DNA of 64,000 bases from Toxorhynchites rutilus septentrionalis. Taxonomy: Eukaryota; Arthropoda; Insecta; Diptera; Culicidae. Positions within the stretch are counted from its first letter, which is position 1. Every line of letters starts with the position of its first letter. The notes beneath the pieces were generated by a model. The model had not been told where the DNA came from, searched no databases, and saw only the letters and a list, made by a program, of their open reading frames with translations. This document shows positions 32,570 through 44,259 of the stretch, in pieces. Location of the stretch: NCBI RefSeq assembly GCF_029784135.1, contig NC_073745.1, forward strand, positions 109,967,716 through 110,031,715. Direction: 5' to 3'. A program made the translations under genes and the position numbers.

Positions 32570-34128
32570 CAAGAGAGATAATCATTGCAAGGAGGGGCCA
32601 TGTTTGCATCAATTGCTGCAAAATTGTCTTTAGTACTGGAAGCATTGCGGTGACAATGGTTCTGATGGAGTCGGAAACATTAAAACACGTGAAGATTTGA
32701 TCCACAAGGTCAGACAACTTTATAAATCCCGATTGGGAAGTTGAACTTGACGGAAAAACAGGGACAGTTGGGGTTTTTAATGTCCCCTCGAGTGCTGGGT
32801 CGTTCGAAGGTGAACTATTACCACGGAGGCCAGGAGGGACCTGATTTTGCTTATCCTCTGCACTCGATTTTTTGGGCAAACTAACAGGGGGTATCACCGG
32901 AGGGACTTGTCCTTGAACTTTGGGAGTGGTCACATTTTTGCCCCGGGGATTCCCTTGAGAAATAAACGGCGTGCCCCCGTTAGCTGTATCCGCTTCCATT
33001 TCGTCAACTGGCAACGTAGCGAAGACATTGTGTGTATTGATTGGTTGTTGTTCTTGAGCCAGTGGAGAAGCGCCCTTCAAAATTTCTGCGAAAGTGCGTT
33101 TAGAGCGTTCCCTCAAAGAGCGCTTCTGTTTCTCCCAGCGAGCCTTGTATGTTTCACAAGCTGAGAGCACTTGTGGGGATCCCCCGCAATATGGACACTT
33201 ATGCTCTGTCGCACTGCAGGATTTCCCCTCATGTTGTTCTCCGCAAGTGGCACATCGTTCTCTATTGGCACAATAAGCAGCCGTGTGACCAACTGACTTG
33301 CACTTTAGACAAGTCATTGGCTTTGGAATAAAAAGTCGCACGGCTAACCTTATCTACCATCACGTAGTCAGGGAAGGCTGAACCAGCGAAGGTGACTCAA
33401 AACGAGTTGGACGGCGTAAATTTCTTTTCTTCTCCTTCATGGGAGACTCTTCCAAACTGGAGGCAACCCAAGATCTTAACAGTCGTCGAGGGCAGTTTTT
33501 TAAAACGGCCGGTACCTTCACTCGTAATGTATTCGCACGTCAAGCCCGTTTCGGTTATCACACCCTCAATTTCGACTATGTGAGAGGGAATGTAGACCCG
33601 ATACTCAATTGTAAAATGCTGATCGACAACAATCTTGTTTGCGTCTTTTCGATCATTCACGACAACTCGCAATTTGTTTGGTCTAACCTTCGAAATTTCC
33701 GAAACGGAGGTATACCTTGCCAGATCTTTCGCGATCTGCATGACTCTCAACGCCTTTCCATTTGGCTTAGGCCTGAAGAAAACAACCCAGGGACCAGTTC
33801 CGGGCGCATCTTCTGGAAAGACCTTTACACGGTGAGTGGGAATAACAGGGAGGGAAGGCGAGGACGGGGATTGAGAGTGGGAAGGCGAAGGTTGAGAATG
33901 AGCGGGAAGAACAGAGGGAGAAGACGAGATTGAAGGTAGAGTGGGATCGTTAAGGGCAGATGGGAGATTTGCTAGTTTTTTGGAGGGAGGCTTGGTAGGG
34001 TTAGCTGACTCGTCCCCAGAAGAAGTATCTTCCGTATTTGGAACACGTTTGAGTGACTTTTTTTTATCCGTTAGGAGGGAACTAGAGTCAGAGACCTCCA
34101 TATCCGAAGGTCCCCCACCCTCTGCCAT
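32562..34128 (-). pseudogene. LINE copy 2 ORF1, broken
   Basis: The gag-like frame opens at 34128 (MAEGGGPSDMEVSDSSSL) and is intact to about 33397. It is then shifted by a 5-bp deletion near 33350 (CAATT present in copy 1 at about 5350-5356 is missing). The three CCHC knuckles and tail continue from 33341 to 32562 in the other frame. Confidence 0.92.
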
Positions 34129-34515
34129 TTTAAAATTGGCACTTATATTCTAAGTATTTTTTTTAAATAATATTTCACAATAATAATAATTCACAAAAAC
34201 AAACAAAAAAAAACTTATAATTAATAAATATTTTCTCTCACTATATTCAATCTTATTCACCTATGAACGCACTCCAGTGCAGATGAACGGGAGCGTGCTG
34301 AAAGCTCGTTGGAGGTGGGAATGTGCCTACGACACCACTACACACAGTCGTCGGTGAAAGCTTACCCGCACTGTCACTGTTGGCACGATGAATCGGCGAA
34401 ATCTCCAATGTCGGCGAAGCAGCGACAAAACAAAAACTAATGCTTGGCTTTCCGAGGATGAAAGCCTCTATCCACTTGCAGGCAGGGCACTTCACTCACT
34501 ATGACCTTCCTATTT

Positions 34516-35919
34516 ATTCACTGCGAATCTCTATACATCTGTTCATATCGAGATGTGATTTTTCTTATGGTTCGGATTTGATTCTTAGATCTAGATTGCC
34601 AAGTCCGGATTTCGAATTTATCATCTCTGACAGCTACGAATCCCAAATTAGTATCATGTATCCGAGTTTCAAAATCAGCTACCAAATTCGGATTGCTGAT
34701 ATTAAAATCCAGGTTCGAGATATTGAGTTCCAGTTCCAATTTGAGACACTCATTAGAAATAAATCTCGGTATACGACACATGAATTAGCAGATGCACTAC
34801 AGTTATTTAAAATCACCGTTCATGAGCATCTGCTGAAACTTGCCTACGTAAATCGCTTCGTTGTATCACATTGCGATCGAAAACCATTCAATGGATCGCA
34901 TTTCGAAAGTTATGAATTACTCCATAACCGCCCAGCTTAGCTCACCTCTTCAATTTTATCGCCTTCCGAACACGGGAGGACTCACTGTACCACGGTTGAC
35001 ACTATCGCAACCAAGAGATAAAATGCGCCTCCACTGGTTAGCTCGCTTACAAATTTTCGGATCCGTGGCAGAATTCGGTATCACTGCAGCACTCATGTTG
35101 TACACGGGCGTCGTAATCCGGGGGCACGCATGGAAACAGCGTGGCGTGAACCGGAACGTCCCTGTTTTTTTTTATCACACGCCCGATAGTGTTCAACTCA
35201 CTATGAATCAAAACTTTTAACGGTTGTTAAATTTTGCTATCCTCTAGATAGGTGTTGGTCGCGTCCAAACTCCAGCTAAAGTGGCCGAGGCGGCTTAATT
35301 TTCTTCCCACGAAACCTTGGTCCTTCTTCCTTTTTCGATCCATCTCTCTCTCTCTTAATCCGTTCTCCCTCTCATCCCTCGCCTCATTCCTTCTTCTTTC
35401 TCTTCTCACTTCCGGAACACCATCTATTCATTTTCGTTTTCCCGCCGTTGTTATTCAAGGGGGCTAACGATCGTTACAATTATGGGATTAGTACAAAATA
35501 CACTTACAACTAATGTTGGTTCATACAATAAATAATTCATGACAAAAAATTACATTTAACGACAATATTATTAACGAACCAGCCAACAGGAGAGGAGAGA
35601 GCAGTCATCGTGTGTGGACGCGTTTTTCGATTGCTCCGTGTTTCTACTTATTTCTTTTGCAATGGCGTGTTTTCGCAAGTGTTTTTTTTGTGCAATTTTG
35701 TGAAGTGAAGCTTTCGTGACGGTTGGATTCATTCAATTTATTTTTGTACAAGTGGGAAATGTCGTGAATATCCAGTGGAAAATTATACGCTGCCCGTCTT
35801 TTTTGGACGTGTTTCATTTTCACCAAGTTGTCGTGTGAAAAACAGTTGATCCGTGATTAGCGAGCATTTTGCGTTCCCGGTCGCTGAATTAGTATTCGCG
35901 ATGTTTCATTGATTATTTT
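34516..35919. other. Spacer with relic mariner fragment
   Basis: Right flank of LINE copy 2. A mariner HTH fragment lies at 34750-34870. A pyrimidine-rich stretch with CTCTCTCTC sits at 35340-35410. The phrase ATATTATTAACGAACCAGCC at 35567-35586 recurs at 41277-41296, marking an unidentified dispersed repeat. I see no gene. Confidence 0.5.
34750..34870 (+). pseudogene. mariner transposase N-terminal fragment
   Basis: The frame reads LIRNKSRYTTHELADALQL, then KITVHEHLLKLAYVNRFVV. This has the spacing of the second HTH of mariner transposases (TTxELAxxL, then TVxxHLxxLGYVxRxDVW). No terminal repeats or DDE domain nearby. Different subfamily from the two mariners elsewhere in the window. Confidence 0.6.
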
Positions 35920-36437
35920 GACGTAGGACTACGTCTAACCGGAAGATATAGGGGGTGAAATGGAAATCTAGGCACTGAACAAGTAGGAAAAAATGCAAGA
36001 TTTGGAACGCTTATAACTCGAGCATTTCTCAATAGATCGCAAAGGTTTTTGCATCAATTGATAGGAAATATATCTACGCATCTATCATAACGAATAACAT
36101 TTCATTTTTCTTGAGATAAATAATTGAATAATTGTGAAATATCAAGCATTGTCAAAATGCACTATGTGCCCATTTTTTATTGGTCCATTTTGTGCTCCTC
36201 AAATCGAACCGACCAAAACGGGCAACCAGAGCAGCAGCGAAATAGAATGAACCACGATTGGAAAGGAAAAAGAAAAAAATGAACGAAACATTGGTCGCAG
36301 TCTCACACATGCGTAATTCTCGAGCCAGCCAGTCAGCTTAAAAATCCCCGCTCCGCTGCCGTAACGATCATTCTCATTCAAACCGTACACCACATCGGTT
36401 CGCATCACAACACATCAACAAACCAACCCAAGCAGCC

Positions 36438-36634
36438 ATGTCTGGACATGGTGAAGGAGGAAAAGTGAAGGGAAAGGCAAAATCTCGCTCGAACCGTGTT
36501 GATCTGGAGTTCCCCGCAAGGGTACCTAGGCCGAGCTCGTTAGTACCAGTGCACCAGTTCACCTAGCCGGCGTTATATAGTTTCGGCCGCCGAAGTGATC
36601 GAGTTAGCTGGTAAAGCTGCTCGCGACGATAAGT
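36438..36634 (+). pseudogene. Histone H2A relic 1 in A3
   Basis: The ATG at 36438 reads MSGHGEGGKVKGKAKSRSNR, VDLEFP, then the shared ~23-bp deletion and frameshift. VIELAGKAARDDK is the last recognisable block. A further deletion removes KTRI and joins directly to TGGCGAGTGGC. The leader ATCAACAAACCAACCCAAGC lies upstream. Confidence 0.88.
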
Positions 36635-36814
36635 GGCGAGTGGCAAACGCAATCGTAAAACGGCATCAGGTAGCAGAAGAAAAAAGTTTGTTCTTTATAC
36701 AAACTGCTTTGGTGGCAAATCCAGAACAAGGCGGCATCGAGGGCGTTCGAAAACCAGGCGTTTTCAAAACCACGAGTACTAAGTTTTCTAAATTGGAACC
36801 ATTCCATAAAACAA

Positions 36815-36830
36815 GGCGCTTTTCAGTGCC
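36815..36830 (+). terminator. Histone-type 3' stem-loop
   Basis: GGCGCTTTTCAGTGCC, then ATTAAACC and AAGAG. Two stem positions differ from the consensus. Confidence 0.78.
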
Positions 36831-37405
36831 ATTAAACCTTCCAAAAAAGAGTTTAGGAAATACAGTTCAATGCTTTCTAAAACAATATCCAAAATAATAA
36901 TAAAACACAAATTGATTTTTTCATAATTTGTTTGCCAGGATATGATGAGTATGTGAATTTGGCAGTTGTTCTGAGCTTATTGATTTTCACCAATTCTTAA
37001 ATTGCTTCTAGATTGAAAGTACAGTAATTTACACTTATCTCGACATTTAGCTAATTGGACGGACCAGTAATGCGACATATTTAGTTGGACATTTTTGTAA
37101 ACATAGAGTTCGGGGTCCAAATTATGACCCCACATTGAAGGTCGACACTGTACCACTGTCATCGCAAATGTTCAATTACAGGTTAAAATTACCTCCAATC
37201 CGATACTGAGTGGTGGTAATGCGACGTGCCATTGAATGTAATTTACTGTAAAATATGTCACAAGCTGGATGGGAAGAAATTTTCCAACTGTGAAAGCTGT
37301 GGCGAGTGGCAAATGCAATCGCTAAACAGCAAGGTTTAGCCGAACAAGATGGGGATGTCGAGTGATAACAAAACAATAAACTCTTTAGATTGAAGATAAT
37401 TTTGA

Positions 37406-37421
37406 GATCCTGAAAAGGACC
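37406..37421 (-). terminator. Opposite-strand histone stem-loop
   Basis: On the minus strand GGTCCTTTTCAGGATC, with AAAGAG about 20 nt downstream (CTCTTT at 37381-37386 on the plus strand). Equivalent to 27597 in A2. Confidence 0.78.
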
Positions 37422-37483
37422 CTTTTTAGCCTGCATGTGAATCCAACGAGCGAACAAATCGTAATGAATGTATTTTTTTGCCA

Positions 37484-37600
37484 TCGCTCCCTTTTAACGC
37501 TCATTCGTTCGTCTCGTTGGACTCGCCCCTCTGGCTGAGTCCGCCGATTTTTCTCTATCCTGTGAGTGTGTACCGCTAGAGTATAAAACACGCGGACCCC
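37484..37600. promoter_or_regulatory. Captured divergent histone promoter
   Basis: GAGTATAAAACACGCGG begins near 37579 on the plus strand and GTTAAAAGGGAGCG lies on the minus strand near 37486-37499. The arrangement is the same as in A2. Confidence 0.65.
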
Positions 37601-37658
37601 AAACAATATCTTATTTTCCTTCAAACCGTAAACCCGTGTGGTTGTACGGCATCAGCAT

Positions 37659-37887
37659 CGTGGACGTAACAAAGGAGGACAAGTTAAGGGAAAGGCAAAG
37701 TCTCACTCGAACCGTGCAAGTCTCCAGTTCCCTGTTGGTCGCATTCATTGATTGCTCCGCAAGGGTAACTAGGCCGAACGGATTGGTGCCGGAGCACCAG
37801 TATACCTAACAGCGATTATAGAGTTTCGGCCGTCGGAGTACTCGAGTTGGCTTGCAAAGCTGCTCACGACAATCAGAAAACCCGCAT
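37659..37887 (+). pseudogene. Histone H2A relic 2 in A3
   Basis: It reads [26 protein letters not shown], then LLRKGN, a stop, AERIGAGAPVYLTAIIEF, a frameshift, and VLELACKAAHDNQKTRI. Residue identity to H2A is high up to the docking region, but at least one stop and one frameshift kill it. The copy is very close to that in A2, consistent with amplification of the whole element. Confidence 0.9.
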
Positions 37888-38127
37888 CAAGAACAGAGCA
37901 GCTTCGGTTCGGCGCTCATCAAGGCAACAATTAGTTTCAGTGAGTGGCAAAGTGTTTCTCCGGCACGTCGCATCAAATGTAATTTGCTGAACAACATGTC
38001 ACAAGCTGGATGGGAAGAAATTTTCCAACTGTGAAAGCTGTGGCGAGTGGCAAACGCAATAGCTAAACAGGAAGATTTAACCGAACAAGATGGGAATATC
38101 GAGTGATAACAAAAACACAACACCAAA

Positions 38128-38143
38128 GGTTCTTTTCAGAACC
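38128..38143 (+). terminator. Perfect histone 3' stem-loop
   Basis: GGTTCTTTTCAGAACC with CCAAA upstream and CATCAACA, then AAAGAG... wait-free spacing of about 17 nt to GAAGAGTAAAC downstream. The best conserved processing signal in the window. Confidence 0.88.
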
Positions 38144-38320
38144 ATCAACATATTCATGAAGAGTAAACAGTAAACTAATCCATTTTTAAGGTACATAGGT
38201 AGGTATTCACGTAGGAGAAGAAAATAAAACAATATATTTAAAATATATATTTAACAAAAGCTGTCCCATTTGTATAGTCCTACGTCACTCCGGTTATGTC
38301 CCCGACATTACCCACCCGTC

Positions 38321-38888
38321 TTTTTTTTGAAAACCTAATAGATGTGATAGAATAGGAAAGAAGGTGAAGTGATAGTAGCAGTATGCTAGAAGAGCGAGAG
38401 GGATTGTCGTAGCTATAACGGTGCATCTATGGCTGTGAAGGATTTTTTTTAAATATATATAAAGTGAGAACAAGCTATGGTTGTATGTGGAAGAGGTGAA
38501 ATGCAGAAGAGCAAGTGAAACATGATTTCATGCTGCATTCGTACGATTCGTCTTCATCGTCATTGTTTTATTCTGTTTTTTTTTCTCGCTTTATGTTTGT
38601 GTTGTGCTTGCGCGTGAGGTGAGAGTTCTGTTGTGAAGTTGTTCTCTCCGCTCAAATATTAGCGCTCTGTCTGAGCACAACACCACTCTCTGAGACGCCA
38701 TAGAAGTCTTTGGGCCAAGCAAAGACGTGTAGGGTTGTTCATGTTTATACGTCACATATTGTTTTTCATTATCTTTGAATTTGTATTTCTGAAACGACAT
38801 GCCGCACACTCATTTTTGTTGTTCTGTATATGTGTCTAAATGAATTTATGATCTTAGATTCATTGATTTAGATTTTAGGAGATGTTTT
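38321..38888. other. Spacer between A3 and C
   Basis: Short, T-rich borders and no recognisable gene. One 72-codon minus frame (38591-38809) has no motif. Confidence 0.4.
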
Positions 38889-39167
38889 GACGTGGGACTA
38901 CGTCTAACCGGAATATATGGAGGGTAAAATGAAAACCTAAACACAGAACATGCAGGAAAAAATGAAAGATTTCGAATGCTTATAGCTCGAACATTTCGTA
39001 CTGGATAGGAGAGATGTTTGCATCACTTGATAGGGAATATTTCTACGCATCTATCGCAACTAACAAAATGTTGTTTTTCATTAGATAAACAATTGAATAA
39101 CTGTAAAATATTAGGCGTTATCTAAACGCCCTAACTGCATCGTTTTGATTGGCCCGATTTACGGTTT

Positions 39168-39780
39168 CCCTAACACAGCCATCAAAACCAAGCAGCCTTG
39201 GGGAAATCGGCATTGCAAATACATGAAAGTAGGGGGACTTTTGTTCTCATCGAAAAATGTTCCCTAACACAGACTTTAAAACCAAGCAGCGAAATCGGCA
39301 TTGCAAGCACACGAAAGAGCCTAGAGGCGAGTGAACTGAAAAGTTTAAACCCTCTTAAAGCCAAAAAGAAGAAAAAGAACACACGAAAGTAGGGGGAGCT
39401 TTTGTTCCCACCGAAATGTGTTCCCTAATAGAGATTTCTAAACCAAGGTGCCTGGAGAAATCGGTATTTCAAATTCATGCAAGTCGGGGGTATTTTTGTT
39501 CCGACTGGAATGTGTTTCCCTAACACAGACTTCAAATCCATGAAGCGTGGGGAAATCGGCATTGCGAATTCATACAAATCGGGGGTATTTTTGTTCCGAT
39601 TGAAATGTGTTTCCCTAACACAGACTTCAAAACCGTGGTTTCTGGGGAAATCGGCTCTGCAAATAAATGCAAACTGCGAGTACTTTTGTCCTCGCTTGCC
39701 TTTGTGCAGAGTGGAATATGTCTGTCCTAACATGATCTTCTAAACTTAGGAACCTGGGAAAATCGTGCAGCCACTAGAAG
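39168..39780 (+). repeat. ~92-95-bp minisatellite, six units
   Basis: Units start near 39168, 39260, 39418, 39510, 39605 and 39717 with TTTCCCTAACACAGACTTCA, then GGGGAAATCGGCATTGCAAA and GGGGGTATTTTTGTTCCGA. Unit 2 is split by a retroposon. Several frames stay partly open across units, but there is no consistent protein. Confidence 0.88.
39318..39379 (+). mobile_element. Hairpin micro-retroposon (62 bp)
   Basis: AGCCTAGAGGCGAGTGAACT, CCCTCTTAAAGCC and an AAGAAG-rich tail. Perfect 10-bp TSD CACACGAAAG at 39308-39317 and 39380-39389, splitting a minisatellite unit. Confidence 0.82.
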
Positions 39781-39887
39781 CGAATGAACTTCCCAGTTTC
39801 AAGCAAATTCGAGATTCGAGAAGTATGTACACTTTTGGGATGTAAACTTCAGAGGGAAATGTAAAATAAAATAATCGTTTGATAATT

Positions 39888-39937
39888 TTTTTTTGTCTTT
39901 ATTGGAAAGATTTTCAGCCTTAGGCTGGTTCATCAAA
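39888..39937 (-). mobile_element. Hairpin micro-retroposon (50 bp)
   Basis: On the minus strand ATGAACCAGCCTAAGGCTGA, AAATCTTTCC and an AATAAAGAC tail ending in A's. Perfect 12-bp TSD CGTTTGATAATT at 39876-39887 and 39938-39949. Closest to the copy at 16793. Confidence 0.82.
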
Positions 39938-40030
39938 CGTTTGATAATTCTTCCGTACATATATTTTGTTCTAGTCATCATACCAAACGTAAAAGGTCCG
40001 TCATTAAATTTACTTGTAACGAAGAACAAT

Positions 40031-41558
40031 CAATCACAATAAATGAATTGACTTTACACGGCATTTGTTCATTTTTTTCACTCACAGAGCAAATATATTG
40101 AACTCAATTGAATTTGGAAACTGTTTCATTCAATCAAGAATTTAATCAATACAAACGAATGATTGCTCAGCTAAGGTAGTTCCACGTGAACCTTGCGGTT
40201 ATATCATAGATATAACCCACTAATTTTTAAAATTTAATGTTCACACAGATCGATTTTATAATAATCGTGGCGGTTGTAGAGTAATTCTCTAGTTGGCATT
40301 CTTAGGTTTCCTAAATATATCTCTCCGACGTCGTGATTGGAGGTCAATAACAAGTTTGCTCGATGATTAACACATTAAGGACCGCACGTTTTGGGACAAA
40401 TTTGAACGCTTCATTTGTTGTGATTCCTGAAATGAGATCGTTTCCTTCAATGTGGATTAGACGAAGGCGATCCATCGGTGGGCCTTGTTAGATCCTTGGC
40501 AAACAAAGGATTTAACCTTCAAGTGTAGAAAACACGAGTTATTCCGTAATCCATCCGTAACAGACAGAACGCGAAACACGAGACATCTCGTGAGCGGTCC
40601 GCAATGTGTTAAATGAATATGTTGCCAGTTTCATTGTTTTTAGAAGAATTATTTTGGTAACCTTCTTCAGGTCTCCTAAATATATCTCTCCGACTTCACG
40701 AGTGGAGTTCGATTACATGTCCCCTCGATGATTAACAAAATTTTGGTTTCCCAAAGTTAGGATTGAAGTTCGATGAAAATGATGCACTATAAATAATATA
40801 ATGTATAGCCGATCCAATTAATTTACAGGTTTAACTTCTCAGGTTGACTAAAAATAATCTCTGCCGCGTGTTGTAACATAGAAGATATACAGAATTCCGT
40901 TTTGTCGAGTGGTCGATAGTTCGTGTTTACATAATCACATCACTTACCACAGTGAATTCTGATTCTTACCTTATCTCACTAACAACTATTCCTCCCATGA
41001 TATTCGCTAGGGAACCACGCTATAGAGGTGACCCTTCTGGCCCTCGGGCGGCGAATATCATACTAACATTCCTTCCCTTCCCCTGGTGACTGTAAGGACG
41101 TGGCCGGCGTCGTTATTGACCATTTAAAGCTCGAATCACCGAAAATTGCACAACGAGAATGACTTGCTAGTCCCAAGCGTCATTCTGTGTGTTCTTTGTG
41201 CAATTTGGTTGGTTCAGGTCAATCACGGAGAGCAACTACGAAATGTACAGTCCACCCAAGCTCAAGATCAAGCTCAATATTATTAACGAACCAGCCAACA
41301 AGAAACAAAACAAATAATTTGCTTAATTCTATTTTTTAACAAGTACTACAGTAAATAAACAAAAACTGAACTGCCCTTTACGTTGCGTCGTTGGTCGGTA
41401 ACAATCTCCTTCTGCGAATCGCAACGAAAACACGCCGTTTTTCGAAGTAAGTGTTGAGGGAAGAATATCTTGGGGTAAGCGAAATTACCCACTATTAGCT
41501 ATCTCTCACTAAAGGCGTTCTATTCACTCGAAGAAAAAAAAAGGAAAATGAATGAGAA
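40031..41558. other. Unassigned repeat-like region
   Basis: No gene. Two imperfect direct copies of CCTAAATATATCTCTCCGAC followed by a GAGTGGAG- or ATTGGAGGTC-type block and CTCGATGATTAACA lie near 40310-40375 and 40675-40735, with a third weaker one near 40840. A GGTGACTGTAAGGACGTGGC phrase at 41085-41104 recurs as a variant at 44239-44258. These look like relics of an unidentified element, possibly an LTR. Confidence 0.45.
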
Positions 41559-41850
41559 ATGAAGAAGAAGAATATTCTGTGTCTGATGAAATTTGAAAGA
41601 TATTTTTGTATTATGAACAAGCTGGAATCAATCGAATTATTCCAACGGGTACTGGATGAATTGAAGACAGTGATTCAGGACAAGTGTCCAAAAAAAGGTA
41701 ATATGTTAGGCGTCATGTTCCACCAGAACAATGCCAGGTTTCAGATCATTTTGACACCCATGAAAATGTTGTGGAGTTTAGCTGGGATGCTACTCTGCCC
41801 GTCGTGCCCATCGGATGTTGTACCGTATGCGTGATAATGTTTGTACCTTC
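41559..41850 (+). pseudogene. mariner transposase fragment
   Basis: The frame shows LFQRVLDELKTVIQDKCPKK, GVMFHQNNARFQ and LCPSCPSDVVPYA. This parallels LxxLKxAI, VFHQDNARPH and HPPYSPDLAPSDYHLF of mariner. The second catalytic Asp (HQD) is Asn and the third motif is eroded. No terminal repeats found. Confidence 0.65.
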
Positions 41851-43054
41851 GTAAAAAAAGGTCCCCGTTTCACCTGTGCATAGAATACTTTGGTTTTCTA
41901 TGCACACACGTAAGCTATAATTCATATCATAATAGACAGGCTGCGAGTAAAAGAACCCGATTTCCTTAGTTTGATAGTTGCACCTTGACGAAGTGGCAGC
42001 GTATTCTTGATTTGTCCCAAGCGCAATTGTCGAAAAAAAGGATAACTTTCTGAGAAGGTTACTACAGGTCGTCCGATGTCAGCTCGGATTCGGAGGGTTA
42101 TCGAAGTCGAGCGAACGAAAAAAACCACACACATGATTGCCATCAGCAACCTTCCTATTAAACCTCTTTTACCTGTGCGTAAAATTGTACCTCGTATACC
42201 GTTCTGAATCATATTTCGGACGCTCAAGACATATGATGCAGAAAACAGATCTCAACTTTACGCGCAGGTATTATTTGGTTGATTTATTGAAAAATTTGAT
42301 CAATTTATTTTGTAATTTTTTGAACGAAAATTACATTACACTTGATTATATTTTATAGTCAACTGCGAAACATTTACCAAGCAATCACAGTAACCTGATA
42401 ACGATGATGAGAACTGATGAAACACGAGAGAAATTTAAATATTGATGAAGGGGTAAATTCTACGTGCCCACGCTAAGCAAACGTCAAACACAAACGATAA
42501 TGAGTAGTGCTCTTGGATTTTTTCCTACTATGTAATAATTCAAATGTAATTCTTAAATAAAGTGATAGTGAAATCAAGGGATTACTCTAAAGAAGCAATT
42601 GTGATAATAATTTTATAGTTATATCGTCAGTGCATTAATCATTTCAAGATATTAGAACAAACCGTCCGAAATATGATGTTGTCCGAAATATGATTCAGAA
42701 TAGTACTCACAGACTGTACGCGTCTCTGTAATATTGCTATTGTGTATTTTTAGCCGTTATTGGTATTTATTTGAAGAAAAAGTTGTAATTGAATGAAAAA
42801 ACTCCAGAAAATATTTTTTCTCTAACTCCACTCAGACTATTAAATTTAATTCAGCCACCTCATTGATCCTCGGTCTGTCAGACCGAGAGGGTTATAGGAG
42901 GGTTAAAATGGAGAAAATTATATATTTCGGGAAATTAACCAACCAACAATTGAAATATGTTAAGCATTGGCACAGAAAATCCGTATTCGTAGTTTTGTAT
43001 TCAGTTGCACTCTATAGAAATAAGAATACGAGACTGTTCAATGAAATATGCGTT
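41851..43054. other. Spacer with paralogous empty site
   Basis: No gene supported. At 42696-42748 the sequence parallels 7255-7329 and continues uninterrupted past the Helitron insertion point. A weak SGRP-like frame near 42065-42110 (GRPMSARIRRVIEVER) might be a Tc1/mariner HTH linker relic. Confidence 0.4.
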
Positions 43055-44054
43055 TGGTTTTATTTGAGAATCAAATTAAGATCGAAAAAGCACAAATGGC
43101 AATTCTGCGTTGATTTTACGACCTCCGAACTCCAGTTCCAAAATCACTGCCGAATCTGAAAACGAAACACACGATAAGCTTCAGCGATGAAGAACTTACT
43201 GTGACAAAAGAATTGGTTGATGCCCAGTTATGGTCGCTGTTGAACTGTTATGCCGAAAGAACCGCACCCTTTATGAAGCTGACGTCAGATTGCAATTTAT
43301 GCGAGAACAGCTACAGGAACAACCATCAGAAATTTCGAAAAAGCTGCTTGAAGCCCTGATTGAAAGGATTGCAGATTCGTTCGCATATATGAATAATTAT
43401 TCTGCTCGTGGTTATGACACAATAAACGATGACCTCGGCGTCTTCTATTAAACGTCACGGATTACATTGATCAAACAGGCATTTGAAATTGTTCGTGACT
43501 TGATGAAATTCGACGATTATGGTAGCTGGACAACTGGAGGAAAAAAATCCACTGGACGCTGCAGAACCTGCAGAACAGTTGAGCATCAAGGAAAAACTTG
43601 AACGACGATTGCAGCAATCAAATATATTAACGTCCAGCCTAAGCTCAACGTCTACAAACGGATTGATGAAAAATGATGAAATTTTCATACAGAGAACATC
43701 ACAGGCAAATAAATGACAATGGTATTCGATGCTCTTCGTACGCCCAACATCATTGGATTCTGAACGTGCGTTTACATCTTCTGAAAATTTTGTTCATGAG
43801 ATTAGATCTAGATTAGAAGACAACAAAATTAACATTATTTGTGTTTTTAAGTATTACTTTAACCAACAAACTGAATAGCAAAAACTTCCAACATGTTGTC
43901 TTTGTAAACTTATCATCATCAATAAAATTTTCTTCAAGAAAATGGTTTATTTTAAAATATTTTTTTACCGATAATTTACCGGTTTTACCGGTAATTAAAT
44001 TTTCATTACCGAATAACCGGTTATTGAAATTTTGGCACGGTAATGCAATCCCTA
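43055..44054 (+). mobile_element. hAT-like remnant, copy 1
   Basis: Plus-strand homologue of the hAT element at 45801-50352. The right end is CAATCCCTA at 44046-44054, matching the terminal repeat of copy 2. The left terminal repeat is absent, homology starting near 43055. The C-terminal hAT dimerisation region can be read in pieces: FMREQLQEQPSEISKKLLEA (43290), NDDLGVFY, and PTSLDSERAFTSSENF, RSRLEDNKIN (43745-43835). Frames are shifted between pieces, so it is not functional. The transposase core is missing. Confidence 0.72.
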
Positions 44055-44259
44055 AAAGGAGCAAGTAACACAGCGGCTATTGAATATGTCCGAGTATCTA
44101 CGAATAAAAGTTGTTTACCGCGATTTAAGTGTTTTTGTGTTACTCTAGACAGCGTGCAGAGTAACTCCGCCTGCGTATGACGGTTTCTATTATGGAAAGA
44201 AAAAAATGGATAAACTCCTAATCACATTTCCTTTTCCGGGTGACTGTAAGGACTTGGCC

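Larger units (their letters stand above)
28512..34503 (-). mobile_element. I-clade LINE copy 2, damaged
   Basis: Very similar to copy 1 but lacking the outer ~117 bp of the 5' end (homology stops at 34502). Its target duplication ACCTTCCTATTT is perfect at 34504-34515, but the mate lies at 26026-26037, on the far side of A2. This shows that A2 landed in the LINE's poly(A) tail after the LINE inserted. Both ORFs carry disabling mutations. Confidence 0.92.
35920..38320 (+). mobile_element. Histone-cassette element A3
   Basis: 2,401 bp between TTTT (35916-35919) and TTTTTTTT (38321-38328). It starts GACGTAGGACTACGTC and ends CCCACCCGTC after the ATGTCCCCGACAT hairpin. Same cargo order as A2: H2A relic 1 with start codon, stem-loop, opposite-strand stem-loop, promoter, H2A relic 2, perfect stem-loop. 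It is free-standing, so it shows the element in undisturbed flanks. Confidence 0.9.
38889..40030 (+). mobile_element. T-tract element C (A-type end, B-type cargo)
   Basis: It begins after TTTT with GACGTGGGACTACGTCTAAC, like A. It shares the next ~240 bp (TTATAGCTCGAACATTTCG, TTGATAGGGAATATTTCTAC) with both A and B, then carries the B-type minisatellite. Matching to B1 continues through GGAAATGTAAAAT and TTACTTGTAACGAAGAA near 40025. Beyond that the B terminus is missing, so the right end is truncated or replaced. It contains two hairpin retroposons. Confidence 0.7.

Noticed and set aside
41922..42227. 101-codon minus frame
   Set aside because: No motif. The plus strand shows a weak GRPMSARIRR Tc1/mariner-like stretch, too short to call.
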